This document shows positions 1-9,651 of a stretch of 64,000 nt of DNA, piece by piece. A program made the translations under genes and the position numbers. How positions within the stretch are numbered: the first letter of the stretch is position 1; each line of letters begins with the position of its first letter. A model generated the notes under the pieces. That model had not been told where the DNA came from. It did not search any database and was given only the letters and a program-made list of their open reading frames with translations. Source of the stretch: an uncultured Prevotellaceae bacterium (GTDB taxonomy: Bacteria; Bacteroidota; Bacteroidia; Bacteroidales; Muribaculaceae); NCBI GenBank assembly GCA_900318865.1, contig ONMF01000006.1, positions 49,705 through 113,704 on the forward strand, given 5' to 3'.

Positions 1-80
1 AACCGACACAACCGAGCGCCAACGTGAGTGCTTGCTATTCACTCCCGTCACCGCTAAAAAATAAAAAAAACTATGTGCCT

Positions 81-446
81 CTAACGGATGATGTGCCGCA
101 ACGCTATCACATAGTAAGCGTTGCCGGCATGCGCATGCCCCGGGCTGGCAGGGCCGCTCATTGCAAAACCGTGGCTCTGTGTCACACGGCCGGGAAAGGG
201 TGCTGCCGCGGAAAGTGATTTTCCGCCTTTGCCCGAATGTGACGCAGTGGGCAGCGTGCGGGGCGCACTCACACTCATCGCCTGCTCACCGTCAACAAGC
301 AATCCGGCAGCCGGGCTTCGCTGGTCGTCAACCTCAGCCACCACCCCGGCCGGCTGGCACTGTCTTGCCTGGGAGCACACAGCCTCGCTCCAGCAGCCTA
401 AGGCCAGAGTGGTCAGCACCATTACTATATATGCAAGCTGTCGCAC
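81..446 (-). CDS. Small secreted protein, unknown function
   Basis: Encodes about 121 residues from a GTG start. An N-terminal hydrophobic stretch (LAYIVMVLTTLALG) looks like a signal peptide or membrane anchor, and the protein ends in YYVIALRHIIR. From memory, short Bacteroidales proteins with similar aromatic/Ile-rich ends occur, but I cannot name a family. The start was chosen because a well-spaced promoter lies just upstream (480-510), which excludes the longer reading frame starting at 509. An internal ATG at 422 would shorten the signal sequence. The middle is low-complexity and rich in Ala, Gly, Ser and Pro. The coding call rests mainly on the promoter and the signal-like start, so confidence is moderate. 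Confidence 0.5.
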   Translation of the reverse strand: MRQLAYIVMVLTTLALGCWSEAVCSQARQCQPAGVVAEVDDQRSPAAGLLVDGEQAMSVSAPRTLPTASHSGKGGKSLSAAAPFPGRVTQSHGFAMSGPASPGHAHAGNAYYVIALRHIIR

Positions 447-479
447 AGGTTTATGTCTTGGTTTTGCAGAATAGGACTG

Positions 480-510
480 CAAAATTACTAAAAAAAAGAG
501 TGTTCCCAAA
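480..510 (-). promoter_or_regulatory. Bacteroidota-type promoter for the small secreted protein
   Basis: On the minus strand TTTG (507-510) is followed after 19 bases by TAATTTTG (480-487). This matches the -33/-7 pattern of the Bacteroidota primary sigma factor. The expected transcript start lies about 25-30 bases upstream of the GTG at 446. Confidence 0.65.
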
Positions 511-554
511 TATTATCCAATACTAATTGTTTTTGGTGGACGGTGTCCTGTCAA

Positions 555-655
555 ATAATGCGTCGGAGACGCATCACCCACGCTGTGCCGGGCAAATTCC
601 CCTCTAAGGCAGAGGGGATGGCCCGCCCCGACCGTGGGCTGCACAGCGCGTGCAG
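555..655. other. Palindromic GC-rich intergenic block
   Basis: This stretch between the minus-strand gene ending at 81 and the plus-strand operon starting at 733 shows nested inverted repeats. They are TGCGTC/GACGCA (558-572), CCCCTCT/AGAGGGG, CGGGC/GCCCG around the latter, and an outer pairing of CACGCTGTGC with GCACAGCGCGTG. There is no T-run, so a simple terminator is unlikely. It could be a small dispersed palindromic repeat or a structured RNA. No coding sequence is credible here. Confidence 0.4.
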
Positions 656-679
656 TGGAAAAAATGGGAAAAAGAGAAT

Positions 680-708
680 TTTGGTTTTAGATAAAAGATG
701 TATTTTTG
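680..708 (+). promoter_or_regulatory. Putative promoter of the C_GCAxxG/helicase operon
   Basis: TTTG (680-683) and TATTTTTG (701-708), with a slightly short gap of 17 bases. The implied transcript start near 714 favours the ATG at 733 over the upstream TTG and ATG codons. Confidence 0.45.
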
Positions 709-732
709 CAAATGAAAAGAAACATTACCGAA

Positions 733-1236
733 ATGAGCACAAAACCTATCGATATCGATGAGCGCGGCGAACGCGGCCGCCAGAATTTTCTCGGCGGACT
801 GAACTGCACGCAGTCGGTGGTGGCGGCGTTTTCCGACCTCTTTCCCGATGACGACCCGCTGACGCTGCTGCGCATGGCGGCATCCTTTGGCGGAGGCATG
901 GGGCGGCTGCGACTCACCTGCGGCGCGGTCACGGGCCTGGCCATGCTTGCCGGGCTGGAAAATGGACCCACCACCGGCGACATGGCTGCCCGCACACGGA
1001 ACTATGCACTGGTGCAGCGGCTGGCCGAAGAGTTCAAACGTGAAAACGACTCGCTCATCTGCTCCGAGCTGCTGGGATTGCGCACGGGAGCCGTGGAGCC
1101 GCCAAGACCCAGCGAACGCACCACCGAATACTACAAGGCACGGCCCTGCCCGCGGCTGATAGAATGTGCCTGCCGCATCTACGCACGCCACTTGAATGAG
1201 GACAATTCCCCCTCTCTGGCCGACAATCAATCATGA
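733..1236 (+). CDS. C_GCAxxG_C_C family redox protein
   Basis: About 167 residues. The pattern NFLGGLNCTQSV, then a glycine-rich FGGGMGRLRLTCGAVTG, then spaced cysteines in LICSELLG and near the C-terminus (PCPRLIECACRI), matches the C_GCAxxG_C_C family. These are small, presumably cytoplasmic proteins thought to use conserved cysteines for redox or metal chemistry; the reaction is not established. The start at 733 fits the promoter position. The stop overlaps the ATG of the helicase gene by four bases, so the two are probably translationally coupled, although I see no obvious functional link. Confidence 0.75.
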   Translation: MSTKPIDIDERGERGRQNFLGGLNCTQSVVAAFSDLFPDDDPLTLLRMAASFGGGMGRLRLTCGAVTGLAMLAGLENGPTTGDMAARTRNYALVQRLAEEFKRENDSLICSELLGLRTGAVEPPRPSERTTEYYKARPCPRLIECACRIYARHLNEDNSPSLADNQS

Positions 1237-3116
1237 GTGTCGACAACCCCATATTGGCCCTGACGCGGCAGCGGCAATTGCTGCAAGTGGAATATGAGCA
1301 CGAGCGCGAGGAATTCCGTCGCCTCACACAAGCCATGGGCATCGGCCGCAAAGTGAAACGCGGCGACTGCTGGTGGCCCATCGGGGTAGGGCGCAACTAT
1401 TACAATTCGCTCAACCAACTGGTGGTGGAAATCACTCGCGACGACGACACCGACATCGAGCATAATTTCGAATACGGGCGGGTGGTGACTTTATTTGGTG
1501 TGACCGCTACAGGTGATATCCACTATCTCGATTTCACCGCCACCGTGAGTTATGCCGAAGCCCACCGCATGGTGCTCATCATGCCCCACACGGCCGCCAT
1601 CTCAGCCCTCATGGCACTGGAGCGCCCGGGCGTGCAGTTATCGTTCGACGAAACCACCTATCGCCTGATGTTCGATGCCCTGGAGCGAGTGAGCAAGGCA
1701 CGCGACAACCGGCTGGCCCAGTTGCGCGATATTTTCTACCTGCGCCAGCCTGCCGCAAAATTCACCTTCGCGCCCATGCGGTTTCCCTGGCTCAACACCA
1801 CCCAGGAACATGCTGTGAACGAAGTGCTGCGGGCCAAGGACGTGGCCATTGTGCACGGACCGCCGGGAACCGGAAAGACCACCACCTTGGTCGAAGCCAT
1901 CTACGAGACGCTGCGCCGCGAAACACAGGTGCTGGTGTGCGCTCAGAGCAATATGGCGGTGGACTGGATTAGCGAGCGGCTCATGGACCGCGGGGTAGAT
2001 GTGCTGCGGGTGGGCAATCCCACCCGCGTCAACGACAAGATGCTGGGCCAGACCTACGAACGACGATTCGAGGCTCACCCCGACTATCCCCAGCTGTGGA
2101 GCATCCGCAAAACCATGCGCGAACTGCGTGCCCACCACCGTTCAACCGAGGCCTATCACCAGAAGATGGACAGACTGCGCAGCCGAGCCACCGAACTTGA
2201 ATTACGCATCAACCACGACCTTTTTGCACAGGCACGGGTCATCGCATGCACTCTGGCCGGCACTGCCAGCCGCGTGCTCGACGGCATGAAATTCGCCACG
2301 CTTTTCATTGATGAAGCGGCTCAAGCTCTGGAGGCCGCATGCTGGATTGCCATCGCCAAGGCCGGAAGAGTGATTTTTGCCGGCGACCATTGCCAGCTCC
2401 CTCCCACCATCAAGAGCATTGAAGCCCTGCAGGGTGGACTGGGCACCACACTCATGGAGCGCATCGCCACCGCCAAGCCGCAAGTGGTGACACTATTGCA
2501 AGTGCAGTACCGCATGAATGAGGCCATCATGCGTTTTTCGAGCGACTGGTTTTACGGCGGACAGGTGCAGAGTGCCCCGCAGGTGAAATATCGCGGCATT
2601 CTCGATTGGGATTTGCCCATCACATGGATTGACACCACCCATCTCGACGACAGTCACGAGGAATTTGTGGGTGAAAACTATGGACGGATCAACCGCACCG
2701 AGGCGGCCCTCACCATGACCACACTCAACGAATATCTCGACAAAATAGGCCGGCAGCGTGTGATAGAAGAGGGCATCGACGTGGGCATCATCTCGCCTTA
2801 CCGCGCCCAGGTGCAGCACTTGCGGCACCTTGTCAAGCACGAGGCCTCGCTCAAACCCTTGCGCCATCTCATCAGCGTGAACACAGTGGACGGTTTTCAG
2901 GGGCAGGAACGCGACATGATCATCATCAGCCTGGTGCGGGCCAACGAAGATGGGCAAATAGGTTTCCTGCGCGACTTGCGCCGCATGAATGTGGCCATGA
3001 CGCGGGCGCGCATGAAACTCATTATCCTTGGCAATGTGGCCACGCTCACCCGCCATCCGTTTTACCGGCGGCTCCATGCCTATATCGAGTCGCTCAAAAA
3101 CAACTCTTCCACATGA
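1233..3116 (+). CDS. Superfamily 1 DNA/RNA helicase (UPF1/IGHMBP2-like)
   Basis: 627 residues. Walker A is GPPGTGKTT (residues 209-217). The DEAA box lies in FIDEAAQALEAACW, followed by motif III GDHCQLPPT, the VQYRMNE motif, and C-terminal SF1 motifs VDGFQGQERD and VAMTRARMKL. The UPF1-like arrangement predicts an ATP-dependent helicase acting on RNA or DNA in the cytoplasm. The N-terminal ~190 residues resemble the beta-barrel region seen in IGHMBP2-like enzymes. It overlaps both neighbours by four bases (ATGA), so it sits in a tight three-gene operon with the redox protein and the transporter. The family assignment is firm and the substrate unknown. Confidence 0.9.
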   Translation: MSVDNPILALTRQRQLLQVEYEHEREEFRRLTQAMGIGRKVKRGDCWWPIGVGRNYYNSLNQLVVEITRDDDTDIEHNFEYGRVVTLFGVTATGDIHYLDFTATVSYAEAHRMVLIMPHTAAISALMALERPGVQLSFDETTYRLMFDALERVSKARDNRLAQLRDIFYLRQPAAKFTFAPMRFPWLNTTQEHAVNEVLRAKDVAIVHGPPGTGKTTTLVEAIYETLRRETQVLVCAQSNMAVDWISERLMDRGVDVLRVGNPTRVNDKMLGQTYERRFEAHPDYPQLWSIRKTMRELRAHHRSTEAYHQKMDRLRSRATELELRINHDLFAQARVIACTLAGTASRVLDGMKFATLFIDEAAQALEAACWIAIAKAGRVIFAGDHCQLPPTIKSIEALQGGLGTTLMERIATAKPQVVTLLQVQYRMNEAIMRFSSDWFYGGQVQSAPQVKYRGILDWDLPITWIDTTHLDDSHEEFVGENYGRINRTEAALTMTTLNEYLDKIGRQRVIEEGIDVGIISPYRAQVQHLRHLVKHEASLKPLRHLISVNTVDGFQGQERDMIIISLVRANEDGQIGFLRDLRRMNVAMTRARMKLIILGNVATLTRHPFYRRLHAYIESLKNNSST

Positions 3117-4096
3117 AATCACTTCTCAATTTCTTAAAAAATTGGACTTTGCCAGCAGCAATCGCCACGGGCATAGTGGTCTATTCCATCTTTTTCTGGG
3201 TGCCCGCTCTCGATGCCGTGGGCGAGCGGCTGGAAGGGGTGTTCGACACCATCCTGCCGCTTTTCATGGGCATGATATTGTTCACCACTTTCTGCCGTGT
3301 GGATTTTCACCGCATGCGGCTGCACAGGTGGCATGTATGGGTCACTGTGGCACAGGTGTTGCTGGTGGCCATCACCGCTGCTGTCATTTTGGGTTATCGA
3401 TTGACGGGGCGCGCCCTCATCGGCATGGAGGGCGTTCTCACCTGCATCATCGGCCCCGGTGCCGCGGCTGCAGCCGTCGTTACAAGCAAACTGGGAGGCA
3501 ACCTTGAATCGATGACCACTTATACTTTCCTCTCCAATTTTGTCACCGCCCTGCTGGTGCCGCTCATTTTTCCGCTTATCGACCCCGATGTGACCATGAC
3601 TTTTTGGAAATCATTTCTCCTGATTCTCTACAAAGTGTGCCTGGTGCTGGTCTTGCCCATGGTGGCGGCCTATGTGGTGAAGCACTGGATGCATCGCCTG
3701 CATCGACTCATTCTGGGCATCGAGGACTTGTCGTTCTACATGTGGGGCATTTCCTTGAGCATCGTCACCGGCGTGACGGTGAAAAACATCGTTCATGCCG
3801 ACACCACCTGGTCATTCCTGCTCACACTGGCAGTGCTGGCCGCCGTGCTGTGCATGATGCAATTCGCCGTGGGGCGTTACATAGGCCACTTCTTCGACGC
3901 CACCATCGAGAGCGGCCAGGGACTGGGACAAAAAAACACCGCTTTCGCCATCTGGATTGCCTATACCTATCTCAATCCACTTTCATCGGTGGGACCCGGA
4001 TGCTACATTTTGTGGCAAAATGCCGTGAACAGTCTTGAATTGTGGCATCGTCGAAAAAAAGCCGCCAACCCTGTTAATAACCCTGTGAAAAGTTGA
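3113..4096 (+). CDS. Bile acid:sodium symporter-like (BASS) transporter
   Basis: 327 residues with about nine to ten hydrophobic segments. The C-terminal half carries GQGLGQKNTAFAIWIAYTYL followed by NPLSSVGPGCY, resembling the conserved GL..KN crossover region of BASS-family sodium-coupled transporters. It is an inner-membrane protein that probably imports an organic anion. The substrate cannot be told from sequence. Its ATG overlaps the helicase stop codon. The gene is followed by an AT-rich intergenic region without an obvious strong hairpin. Confidence 0.75.
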   Translation: MKSLLNFLKNWTLPAAIATGIVVYSIFFWVPALDAVGERLEGVFDTILPLFMGMILFTTFCRVDFHRMRLHRWHVWVTVAQVLLVAITAAVILGYRLTGRALIGMEGVLTCIIGPGAAAAAVVTSKLGGNLESMTTYTFLSNFVTALLVPLIFPLIDPDVTMTFWKSFLLILYKVCLVLVLPMVAAYVVKHWMHRLHRLILGIEDLSFYMWGISLSIVTGVTVKNIVHADTTWSFLLTLAVLAAVLCMMQFAVGRYIGHFFDATIESGQGLGQKNTAFAIWIAYTYLNPLSSVGPGCYILWQNAVNSLELWHRRKKAANPVNNPVKS

Positions 4097-4235
4097 TGAT
4101 AACTTTTCAATAAAAAACAACAAAAAACACTTGACAAATCAAAATCAAGCCGGCTTATCAATCCACCACACAAATCCAAATTTTTTCATTCTTTCTTTTT
4201 TAGCAATTTTAAACAGGCTTTTTATCACTCATTGA

Positions 4236-4266
4236 TTTGCACGCCGCTCATTTTTTATTAACTTTG
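4236..4266 (+). promoter_or_regulatory. Promoter of the glutathione peroxidase gene, long leader
   Basis: TTTG (4236-4239), a 19-base gap, then TAACTTTG (4259-4266). This predicts a transcript start near 4272 and an AT-rich 5' leader of about 190 bases before the ATG at 4465. I see no recognisable riboswitch in that leader. The 368-base interval 4097-4464 otherwise holds nothing I can support. Confidence 0.65.
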
Positions 4267-4464
4267 CAAAAAATAAACAGGTTGTTAATAAGTTACTGAA
4301 TTACTTTTCTTTCAGCATTTTAAATTGTCAATTATTTGTTGATTACGATTATTGGTCATTCAATAATTAAAAATGCAAGAAAATCCTAAAAAAGTTATTT
4401 ACACTATTAACAGCCCATCATCACCATCATAAAATTCTTTTTAAAAATTAAAATTTATATTTTT

Positions 4465-5112
4465 ATGTATCATGTGAAAACAACTCATCGCATGGCACCG
4501 TTGCAACTTGTCATGGCAGCTTTTCTCGTGATGCTTTCATTTTTTACACCAACCAAAGTTATGGCACAGAACATCTATGATTTTACGGTACTCGATCGTA
4601 AAGGCGGCCAAGTATCGCTGAGTGATTACAAAGGAAAAGTGCTGCTCGTGGTCAACACGGCCACGCGCTGTGGATTCACGCCCCAGTACGAAGAACTGGA
4701 GGCTATATATAAGAAGTATAAAGCAAAAGGCCTTGAGATTCTCGACTTCCCCTGCAATCAGTTCGGCCAGCAGGCCCCGGGCAGCGATGAAGAGATTCAC
4801 TCTTTCTGCTCGCTCAACTACGGCACCGAGTTTCCGCAGTTCAAGAAAGTTGAGGTGAACGGCGCCGGCGAGAGTCCGCTTTTCACTTTTCTGAAAGAAA
4901 AGAAGGGTTTTGAGGGATTTGATTTGAATCACCCCATCGGCAAGCTTCTCGATGAGATGCTGGCCAAGGCAAATCCTGATTACAAGCAGAGTGCCGACAT
5001 CAAGTGGAATTTCACCAAGTTCCTCATCGACCGCGAGGGCAATGTGGTGGCGCGTTTTGAGCCTACGCACGACATGAAGGCAGTGGACGAGGCCATCGAA
5101 GCCTTGCTGTGA
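4465..5112 (+). CDS. Glutathione peroxidase family thiol peroxidase, secreted
   Basis: 215 residues with an N-terminal signal peptide (about residues 1-34, ending in VMAQ). The mature part shows NTATRCGFTPQ (peroxidatic Cys69, an ordinary Cys codon and not selenocysteine), FPCNQFGQQ (Cys97) and KWNFTKFL, the Cys/Gln/Trp/Asn set of the GPx family. Bacterial members usually reduce peroxides with thioredoxin and not glutathione. Export suggests a periplasmic site of action, which would need a periplasmic reductant. An internal Met10 is an alternative start that keeps the signal. The gene appears monocistronic, with its own promoter and terminator. Confidence 0.9.
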   Translation: MYHVKTTHRMAPLQLVMAAFLVMLSFFTPTKVMAQNIYDFTVLDRKGGQVSLSDYKGKVLLVVNTATRCGFTPQYEELEAIYKKYKAKGLEILDFPCNQFGQQAPGSDEEIHSFCSLNYGTEFPQFKKVEVNGAGESPLFTFLKEKKGFEGFDLNHPIGKLLDEMLAKANPDYKQSADIKWNFTKFLIDREGNVVARFEPTHDMKAVDEAIEALL

Positions 5113-5138
5113 TTACTTACTAAAAAAGAGTTTATCGC

Positions 5139-5190
5139 GATGCCTTGCCGCACTCATCACTTAACGGGTGCCGCAAGGCATCACCTTTTT
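5139..5190 (+). terminator. Intrinsic terminator after glutathione peroxidase
   Basis: Stem GATGCCTTGC/GCAAGGCATC extended by GCAC/GTGC after a C-C mismatch, followed closely by TTTTT at 5186-5190. Confidence 0.8.
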
Positions 5191-5208
5191 AAAAAAATGG
5201 ATGGTGGG

Positions 5209-5239
5209 TTGCAGTATTTTTCACTATTCACTAACTTTG
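5209..5239 (+). promoter_or_regulatory. leuS promoter
   Basis: TTG (5209-5211), a 20-base gap, then TAACTTTG (5232-5239). The transcript start would fall about 20 bases upstream of the leuS ATG. Confidence 0.65.
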
Positions 5240-5266
5240 CACCATTGTTGAAAAAAAACGTAAATA

Positions 5267-8041
5267 ATGATGGAATATAATTTCAAGGAAATTGAGAAGC
5301 GCTGGCAGCAGTACTGGCGCGACAACCACACCTACCGTGTCCAGGTTGATAGGTCGAAGCCCAAATTCTATGTGCTCGACATGTTTCCTTATCCCTCGGG
5401 GGCGGGACTGCACGTGGGGCATCCGCTGGGATACATAGCGAGTGACATTTATTCACGATATAAAAGGCAGAAAGGCTTTAATGTGTTGCATCCCATGGGT
5501 TACGACGCCTATGGACTGCCTGCCGAGCAATACGCCATCCAGACGGGGCAGCATCCCGAGGTCACCACGGTGAAAAACATTGCCCGCTATCGTGAACAGC
5601 TCGACAAGATAGGGTTCTGCTTCGACTGGGAGCGCGAGGTGCGCACTTGCGAGCCTCAATATTACAAGTGGACGCAGTGGGCTTTCATCAAGATGTTCAA
5701 GAGCTATTACGACACAGTTCAGGACAAGGCACGGCCCATTGAGGAATTGGAAGCCTATTTTGAAGAGCATGGCACCGAGGGATGTCCGGCCCACACGTCG
5801 AGCAGCGATACGTTTACTGCCCAGCAGTGGAAGGCCATGGACAAGGTGCAACGCAATGATGTGCTGATGAATTACCGGATTGCTTACCGCGGCAACACCA
5901 TGGTGAACTGGTGCCCGGCTTTGGGAACCGTGCTGGCCAACGACGAGGTGAGCGAGGGCGTGTCGCTGCGTGGAGGCTATCCTGTGGAGCAGAAGATGAT
6001 GAGTCAGTGGTGCCTGCGCGTAAGTGCTTATGCAGGCCGCCTGCTTCGCGATTTGGACACACTGGAATGGACTGAATCCATCAAGGAAACGCAGCGAAAC
6101 TGGATTGGTTATAGCGAAGGAGCCGAGATGCATTTCAAAGTAGCCGGAAAAGACACCGATTTGTTGATTTTCACTACCCGTGCCGACACCATTTTCGGAG
6201 TGACATTTATGGTACTTGCTCCTGAAAGTATTTATGTGGACGACGTGGTGACCGATGCGCAGCGCGCGGCTGTTGATGCCTATCTCGACGAGGTGAAACA
6301 CAAAACCGAGCGTGAGCGCATGATTGAAAAGCGCGTGAGCGGTGTGTTCACAGGCAGCTATGCCATCAATCCTGTCACCGGCAAAGAAATTCCTATCTAC
6401 ATCAGTGACTATGTGCTGGCAGGTTACGGCACGGGAGCCATCATGGCAGTTCCGGCCCACGACAGCCGCGACTATGCTTTTGCCCGGCATTTCGATTTGC
6501 CCATCATTCCGCTTATCGAGGGAGCTGATGTGAATCAGGAGAGTTTTGATGCCAAGGAGGGGGTGATGATGAATTCAAGCAACGACCTGCTGCAGCTTGA
6601 TGGGTTGCAGGTGAAGGAGGCGATAGCCCGCACCAAGCAATTTATCGAGCAGTCGGGCATTGGACGTGTGAAGGTGAATTATCGCCTGCGCGATGCCATC
6701 TTCAGCCGTCAACGCTACTGGGGTGAGCCATTCCCTGTCTATTACGATGCCGACGGACAGCCACAAGTGCTCGATGAGAGCGAGCTGCCGCTGCAACTTC
6801 CCGAAGTGGATAAATTCTTGCCTACCGAGACGGGCGAGCCGCCGCTGGGACGTGCTAAAAATTGGGTGGCTTCCAATGGCAGGCCGCTGGAATTGTGCAC
6901 CATGCCTGGATTTGCCGGCTCAAGTGCCTACTATCTGCGATACATGGATCCGCACAATGATGATGCGCTGGTGAGCCATGAGGCCAACGATTATTGGCGT
7001 CAGGTCGACCTTTATGTGGGCGGCACCGAGCATGCCACAGGTCATTTGATTTATAGCCGGTTCTGGAACAAGTTCCTCTACGACTATGGCTATGTGTGCG
7101 AGCCCGAGCCATTCAAAAAACTCATCAACCAGGGCATGATACAGGGAAGGTCGAATTTTGTGTATCGCATCAAGGATACCAACACCTTCGTTTCGCTCAA
7201 TCTCAAGGATAAATATGATGTGACACCCATTCATGTGGATGTGAACATCGTGAGCAACGATGCCCTCGATATTGAGAAATTCCGGGCTTGGCGTCCTGAA
7301 TTCCGTGATGCCGAGTTTATTCTTGAAAATGGAAAATACATCTGTGGATGGGCCATAGAAAAGATGTCGAAATCGATGTTCAACGTGGTGAATCCCGACG
7401 ACATTGTTGATCGTTACGGAGCCGACACGCTGCGACTGTATGAAATGTTTTTGGGGCCCGTGGAGGCCAGCAAACCCTGGGATACCAACGGCATTGACGG
7501 TGTGAACCGTTTCTTGAAGCGGTTGTGGACATTGTTCTATCGTGGCGATGAGTTTGCGGTGACCGATGAAAAAGCGTCGGCCGAGGCATTGAAGTCGGTT
7601 CACAAACTGATTAAGAAAGTGACAGCCGACGTAGAAGCGTTCTCCTACAACACCAGCGTGGCCGCCTTCATGATTTGTGTGAACGAACTTACCACTCTCA
7701 AGTGTACCGCCCGTGAGGTTTTGGAGCCGCTGGTGTCCTTGCTGGCACCCTTCGCGCCGCACATCAGCGAGGAACTGTGGCATGCCCTCGGTCATGAGAA
7801 CACTGTGTGCGATGCACCGTGGCCGGTGTGTAACGAGGAGTATTTGAAAGAGTCAACTGTGAAGTACACCGTCATGATTAAAAATAAACCGCGTTACAGC
7901 ATCGAGGTTCCGGCCGGAACCGCCTCGGCCGAGGTGGAACGTGTGGCACTGGAGCATGAGATAGCTGCCAAGTGGCTTGAGGGCGGCCAACCCAAAAAAG
8001 TCATAGTCGTCCCCAACAAGCTCGTCAATATCGTGATATAA
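5267..8041 (+). CDS. leuS: Leucyl-tRNA synthetase
   Basis: 924 residues, longer than the roughly 860 of E. coli LeuRS. It charges tRNA-Leu with leucine in the cytoplasm. The class I HIGH region is [16 protein letters not shown] (residues 41-56). The CP1 editing domain contains [19 protein letters not shown] and the [17 protein letters not shown] block. EKMSKS lies at 698-703. A segment just before KMSKS ([18 protein letters not shown] to [12 protein letters not shown]) is additional sequence that I recall as common in Bacteroidota LeuRS. The C-terminal domain ends in [15 protein letters not shown]. The gene is single, with its own promoter and a downstream hairpin. Confidence 0.97.
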   Translation: MMEYNFKEIEKRWQQYWRDNHTYRVQVDRSKPKFYVLDMFPYPSGAGLHVGHPLGYIASDIYSRYKRQKGFNVLHPMGYDAYGLPAEQYAIQTGQHPEVTTVKNIARYREQLDKIGFCFDWEREVRTCEPQYYKWTQWAFIKMFKSYYDTVQDKARPIEELEAYFEEHGTEGCPAHTSSSDTFTAQQWKAMDKVQRNDVLMNYRIAYRGNTMVNWCPALGTVLANDEVSEGVSLRGGYPVEQKMMSQWCLRVSAYAGRLLRDLDTLEWTESIKETQRNWIGYSEGAEMHFKVAGKDTDLLIFTTRADTIFGVTFMVLAPESIYVDDVVTDAQRAAVDAYLDEVKHKTERERMIEKRVSGVFTGSYAINPVTGKEIPIYISDYVLAGYGTGAIMAVPAHDSRDYAFARHFDLPIIPLIEGADVNQESFDAKEGVMMNSSNDLLQLDGLQVKEAIARTKQFIEQSGIGRVKVNYRLRDAIFSRQRYWGEPFPVYYDADGQPQVLDESELPLQLPEVDKFLPTETGEPPLGRAKNWVASNGRPLELCTMPGFAGSSAYYLRYMDPHNDDALVSHEANDYWRQVDLYVGGTEHATGHLIYSRFWNKFLYDYGYVCEPEPFKKLINQGMIQGRSNFVYRIKDTNTFVSLNLKDKYDVTPIHVDVNIVSNDALDIEKFRAWRPEFRDAEFILENGKYICGWAIEKMSKSMFNVVNPDDIVDRYGADTLRLYEMFLGPVEASKPWDTNGIDGVNRFLKRLWTLFYRGDEFAVTDEKASAEALKSVHKLIKKVTADVEAFSYNTSVAAFMICVNELTTLKCTAREVLEPLVSLLAPFAPHISEELWHALGHENTVCDAPWPVCNEEYLKESTVKYTVMIKNKPRYSIEVPAGTASAEVERVALEHEIAAKWLEGGQPKKVIVVPNKLVNIVI

Positions 8042-8064
8042 ATTGATACAGTTACCTATATTTA

Positions 8065-8102
8065 ATTGCCCAAACCCCAATAAAAACTGGGATTTGGGCA
8101 AT
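8065..8102. terminator. Hairpin between leuS and the convergent ATPase gene
   Basis: A 15-base stem (ATTGCCCAAACCCCA against TGGGATTTGGGCAAT) with one mismatch and an A-rich loop. The T-run is poor, so it probably serves as a bidirectional terminator for the two convergent genes. A partial copy of the stem sequence follows at about 8114-8125. Confidence 0.6.
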
Positions 8103-8249
8103 TATTGCATTAATACCCAAATCCCGATAATTATTATATAGATAAAGCAAGGTGTTTAAAAATTGACACCTACATTGATGTTAAATGTACTGGTGTGAAG
8201 TGTGTAACTGGAATTCCTTGTTCATCTAATTTTTGTCTCATGGGAAACA

Positions 8250-9551
8250 TTATTTTTTATACTGTTCGAAAAAGGCGGAAACTGCATAAAGAGGAACATT
8301 TTCTATTTGTCGCTGTATGCTGTGTGGTAACAAGGAAAATCGCAATGCATGCAAATCGGGACGTTTTCCAAGCAAAGTAATCAGTGATTTGGAATAAACA
8401 TTTTGTTCTGCTTTCACTTCCACAGGGATTACTTCCTGCTCAGTTTGTATAACAAAGTCAATTTCTACGCGCGATGTGTTAGAACTGAAATACCGTATTG
8501 GAATTCCTATTGGTAACAGTTGTGTTAGGAAGAATTGTTCTGAAAAAGCACCTTTATATTCCACAAACCCATTATTGCTTATTAACACGTCGCTCGCCGC
8601 TGTGTCCATTTGTGCGCCAAGCAATCCCACATCAAGTGTGAAAAGTTTAAATACCAACGGTTCTTCATAGAATCGCAATGGTTTGCGGATTTGAGAAACA
8701 CGGTTAACTTTATAAATAAGTCCGGAATCTAAAAGCCATTGAATAGCAATTTCGTAATCCTTTGCCCGTCCTCCCGGCTTGAGATTTGAATAGAAAAACT
8801 TCTTATTCTCTTTGGCTAATTGTTGCGGAATTTGGTCCCATACAAGGTTTATGCGTGTCACTTCGCGGTTTTGAGTGTGTTTGGAAAAGTCACGAGTATA
8901 GTCTCTCAGTATTTGTTTTTGAAGATTTCTTATTTCTTGCAACCCCAATCCATCAATATAAGCCTTTACTACGGCAGGCATTCCACCCACATAGTAATAT
9001 TGCCGTAAAAGCTCAATAAACACATTGGACAGGGAATTGATTAAAGACCAATCCCCACTGTGTAGTGCATCATAAGCTTGCTTTTTGTCAAGTGCCATCA
9101 GAAACTCATCAAAATTCATGGGATAAAGATTTAGTTCATCCACCTTTCCCACAGGATATGATATTCCTTGATGTAGTGCAATTCCCAGCAAAGAGCCAGC
9201 AACAGCAATGTGATATTGTGGTGCTTCTTCGCAAAAATATTTCAATGCTGTCAATATCCGTGGATTTTGTTGCACTTCGTCAAGTATAATGAGAGAATCG
9301 TTAGGCACAATATCCACATTAGTATATGCTGACAAAGCCCTGATAATTCGTTTTGTGTCAAAATCTGCGAATAGCTCATTGATATTTGTGGCGCTTTCAC
9401 AGTTTATATATGCCACCGACTCATATTCTTGAAATCCAAAATTCTGCAACAACCAGGTTTTTCCCACTTGCCGAGCTCCATTCAATATTAATGGCTTGCG
9501 ATTGGGATTCTTTTTCCAATCGAGTAAATTCTTGTATAATAATCGTTTCAT
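8250..9551 (-). CDS. AAA-type ATPase with DUF4143-like C-terminus
   Basis: 433 residues from the ATG at 9551 (MKRLLYKNLL). Walker A is NGARQVGKTWLL, Walker B is SLIILDEVQQNP, and sensor-like AVAGSLLG follows. The C-terminal region includes NGFVEYKGAFSEQFFLTQL and VEIDFVIQTEQEVIPVEVKA, resembling the nuclease-fold DUF4143 region seen in this family. The biochemical role of the family is unclear. The gene is clearly richer in A/T than its neighbours, which suggests acquisition by transfer. The upstream region contains a promoter interwoven with three copies of a short repeat. A longer frame starting at 9623 would read through the promoter and is rejected. Confidence 0.85.
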   Translation of the reverse strand: MKRLLYKNLLDWKKNPNRKPLILNGARQVGKTWLLQNFGFQEYESVAYINCESATNINELFADFDTKRIIRALSAYTNVDIVPNDSLIILDEVQQNPRILTALKYFCEEAPQYHIAVAGSLLGIALHQGISYPVGKVDELNLYPMNFDEFLMALDKKQAYDALHSGDWSLINSLSNVFIELLRQYYYVGGMPAVVKAYIDGLGLQEIRNLQKQILRDYTRDFSKHTQNREVTRINLVWDQIPQQLAKENKKFFYSNLKPGGRAKDYEIAIQWLLDSGLIYKVNRVSQIRKPLRFYEEPLVFKLFTLDVGLLGAQMDTAASDVLISNNGFVEYKGAFSEQFFLTQLLPIGIPIRYFSSNTSRVEIDFVIQTEQEVIPVEVKAEQNVYSKSLITLLGKRPDLHALRFSLLPHSIQRQIENVPLYAVSAFFEQYKK

Positions 9552-9562
9552 GTCTATTTTTA

Positions 9563-9645
9563 CATTTTTTTGCACGAGTTTTTGATTGATAATCATATTT
9601 TTTCGCACGAGTTTTCTATGCAAATATACATTTTTTTGCGCGAGT
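9563..9645. repeat. Three tandem copies of a TTTTTTGCRCGAGT element
   Basis: On the plus strand, copies begin at about 9563 (CATTTTTTTGCACGAGTTTT), 9594 (CATATTTTTTCGCACGAGTT) and 9629 (CATTTTTTTGCGCGAGT), spaced 31 and 35 bases apart. They lie between the ATPase start codon and its -33 element, so they surround the transcript start. They could be operator sites for autoregulation or recombination-derived repeats. Confidence 0.6.
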
Positions 9646-9651
9646 ATGCAA
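9621..9651 (-). promoter_or_regulatory. Promoter of the DUF4143-type ATPase
   Basis: On the minus strand TTGC (9648-9651), a 19-base gap, then TATATTTG (9621-9628). The transcript start is expected between repeat copies 2 and 3. Confidence 0.6.

Noticed and set aside
24..218. 64-codon plus-strand frame at the left edge
   Set aside because: It is antisense to the better supported small secreted protein and has no promoter or motif.
4272..4464. Possible riboswitch in the long leader of the glutathione peroxidase gene
   Set aside because: The stretch is AT-rich with no conserved stem pattern that I can match to a known class.
8088..8130. Repeated TTTGGGCAAT/CCCAAATCCC words after leuS, first taken as a short tandem repeat
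   Set aside because: They are better explained as the two arms of the terminator plus one partial copy; there is no array.
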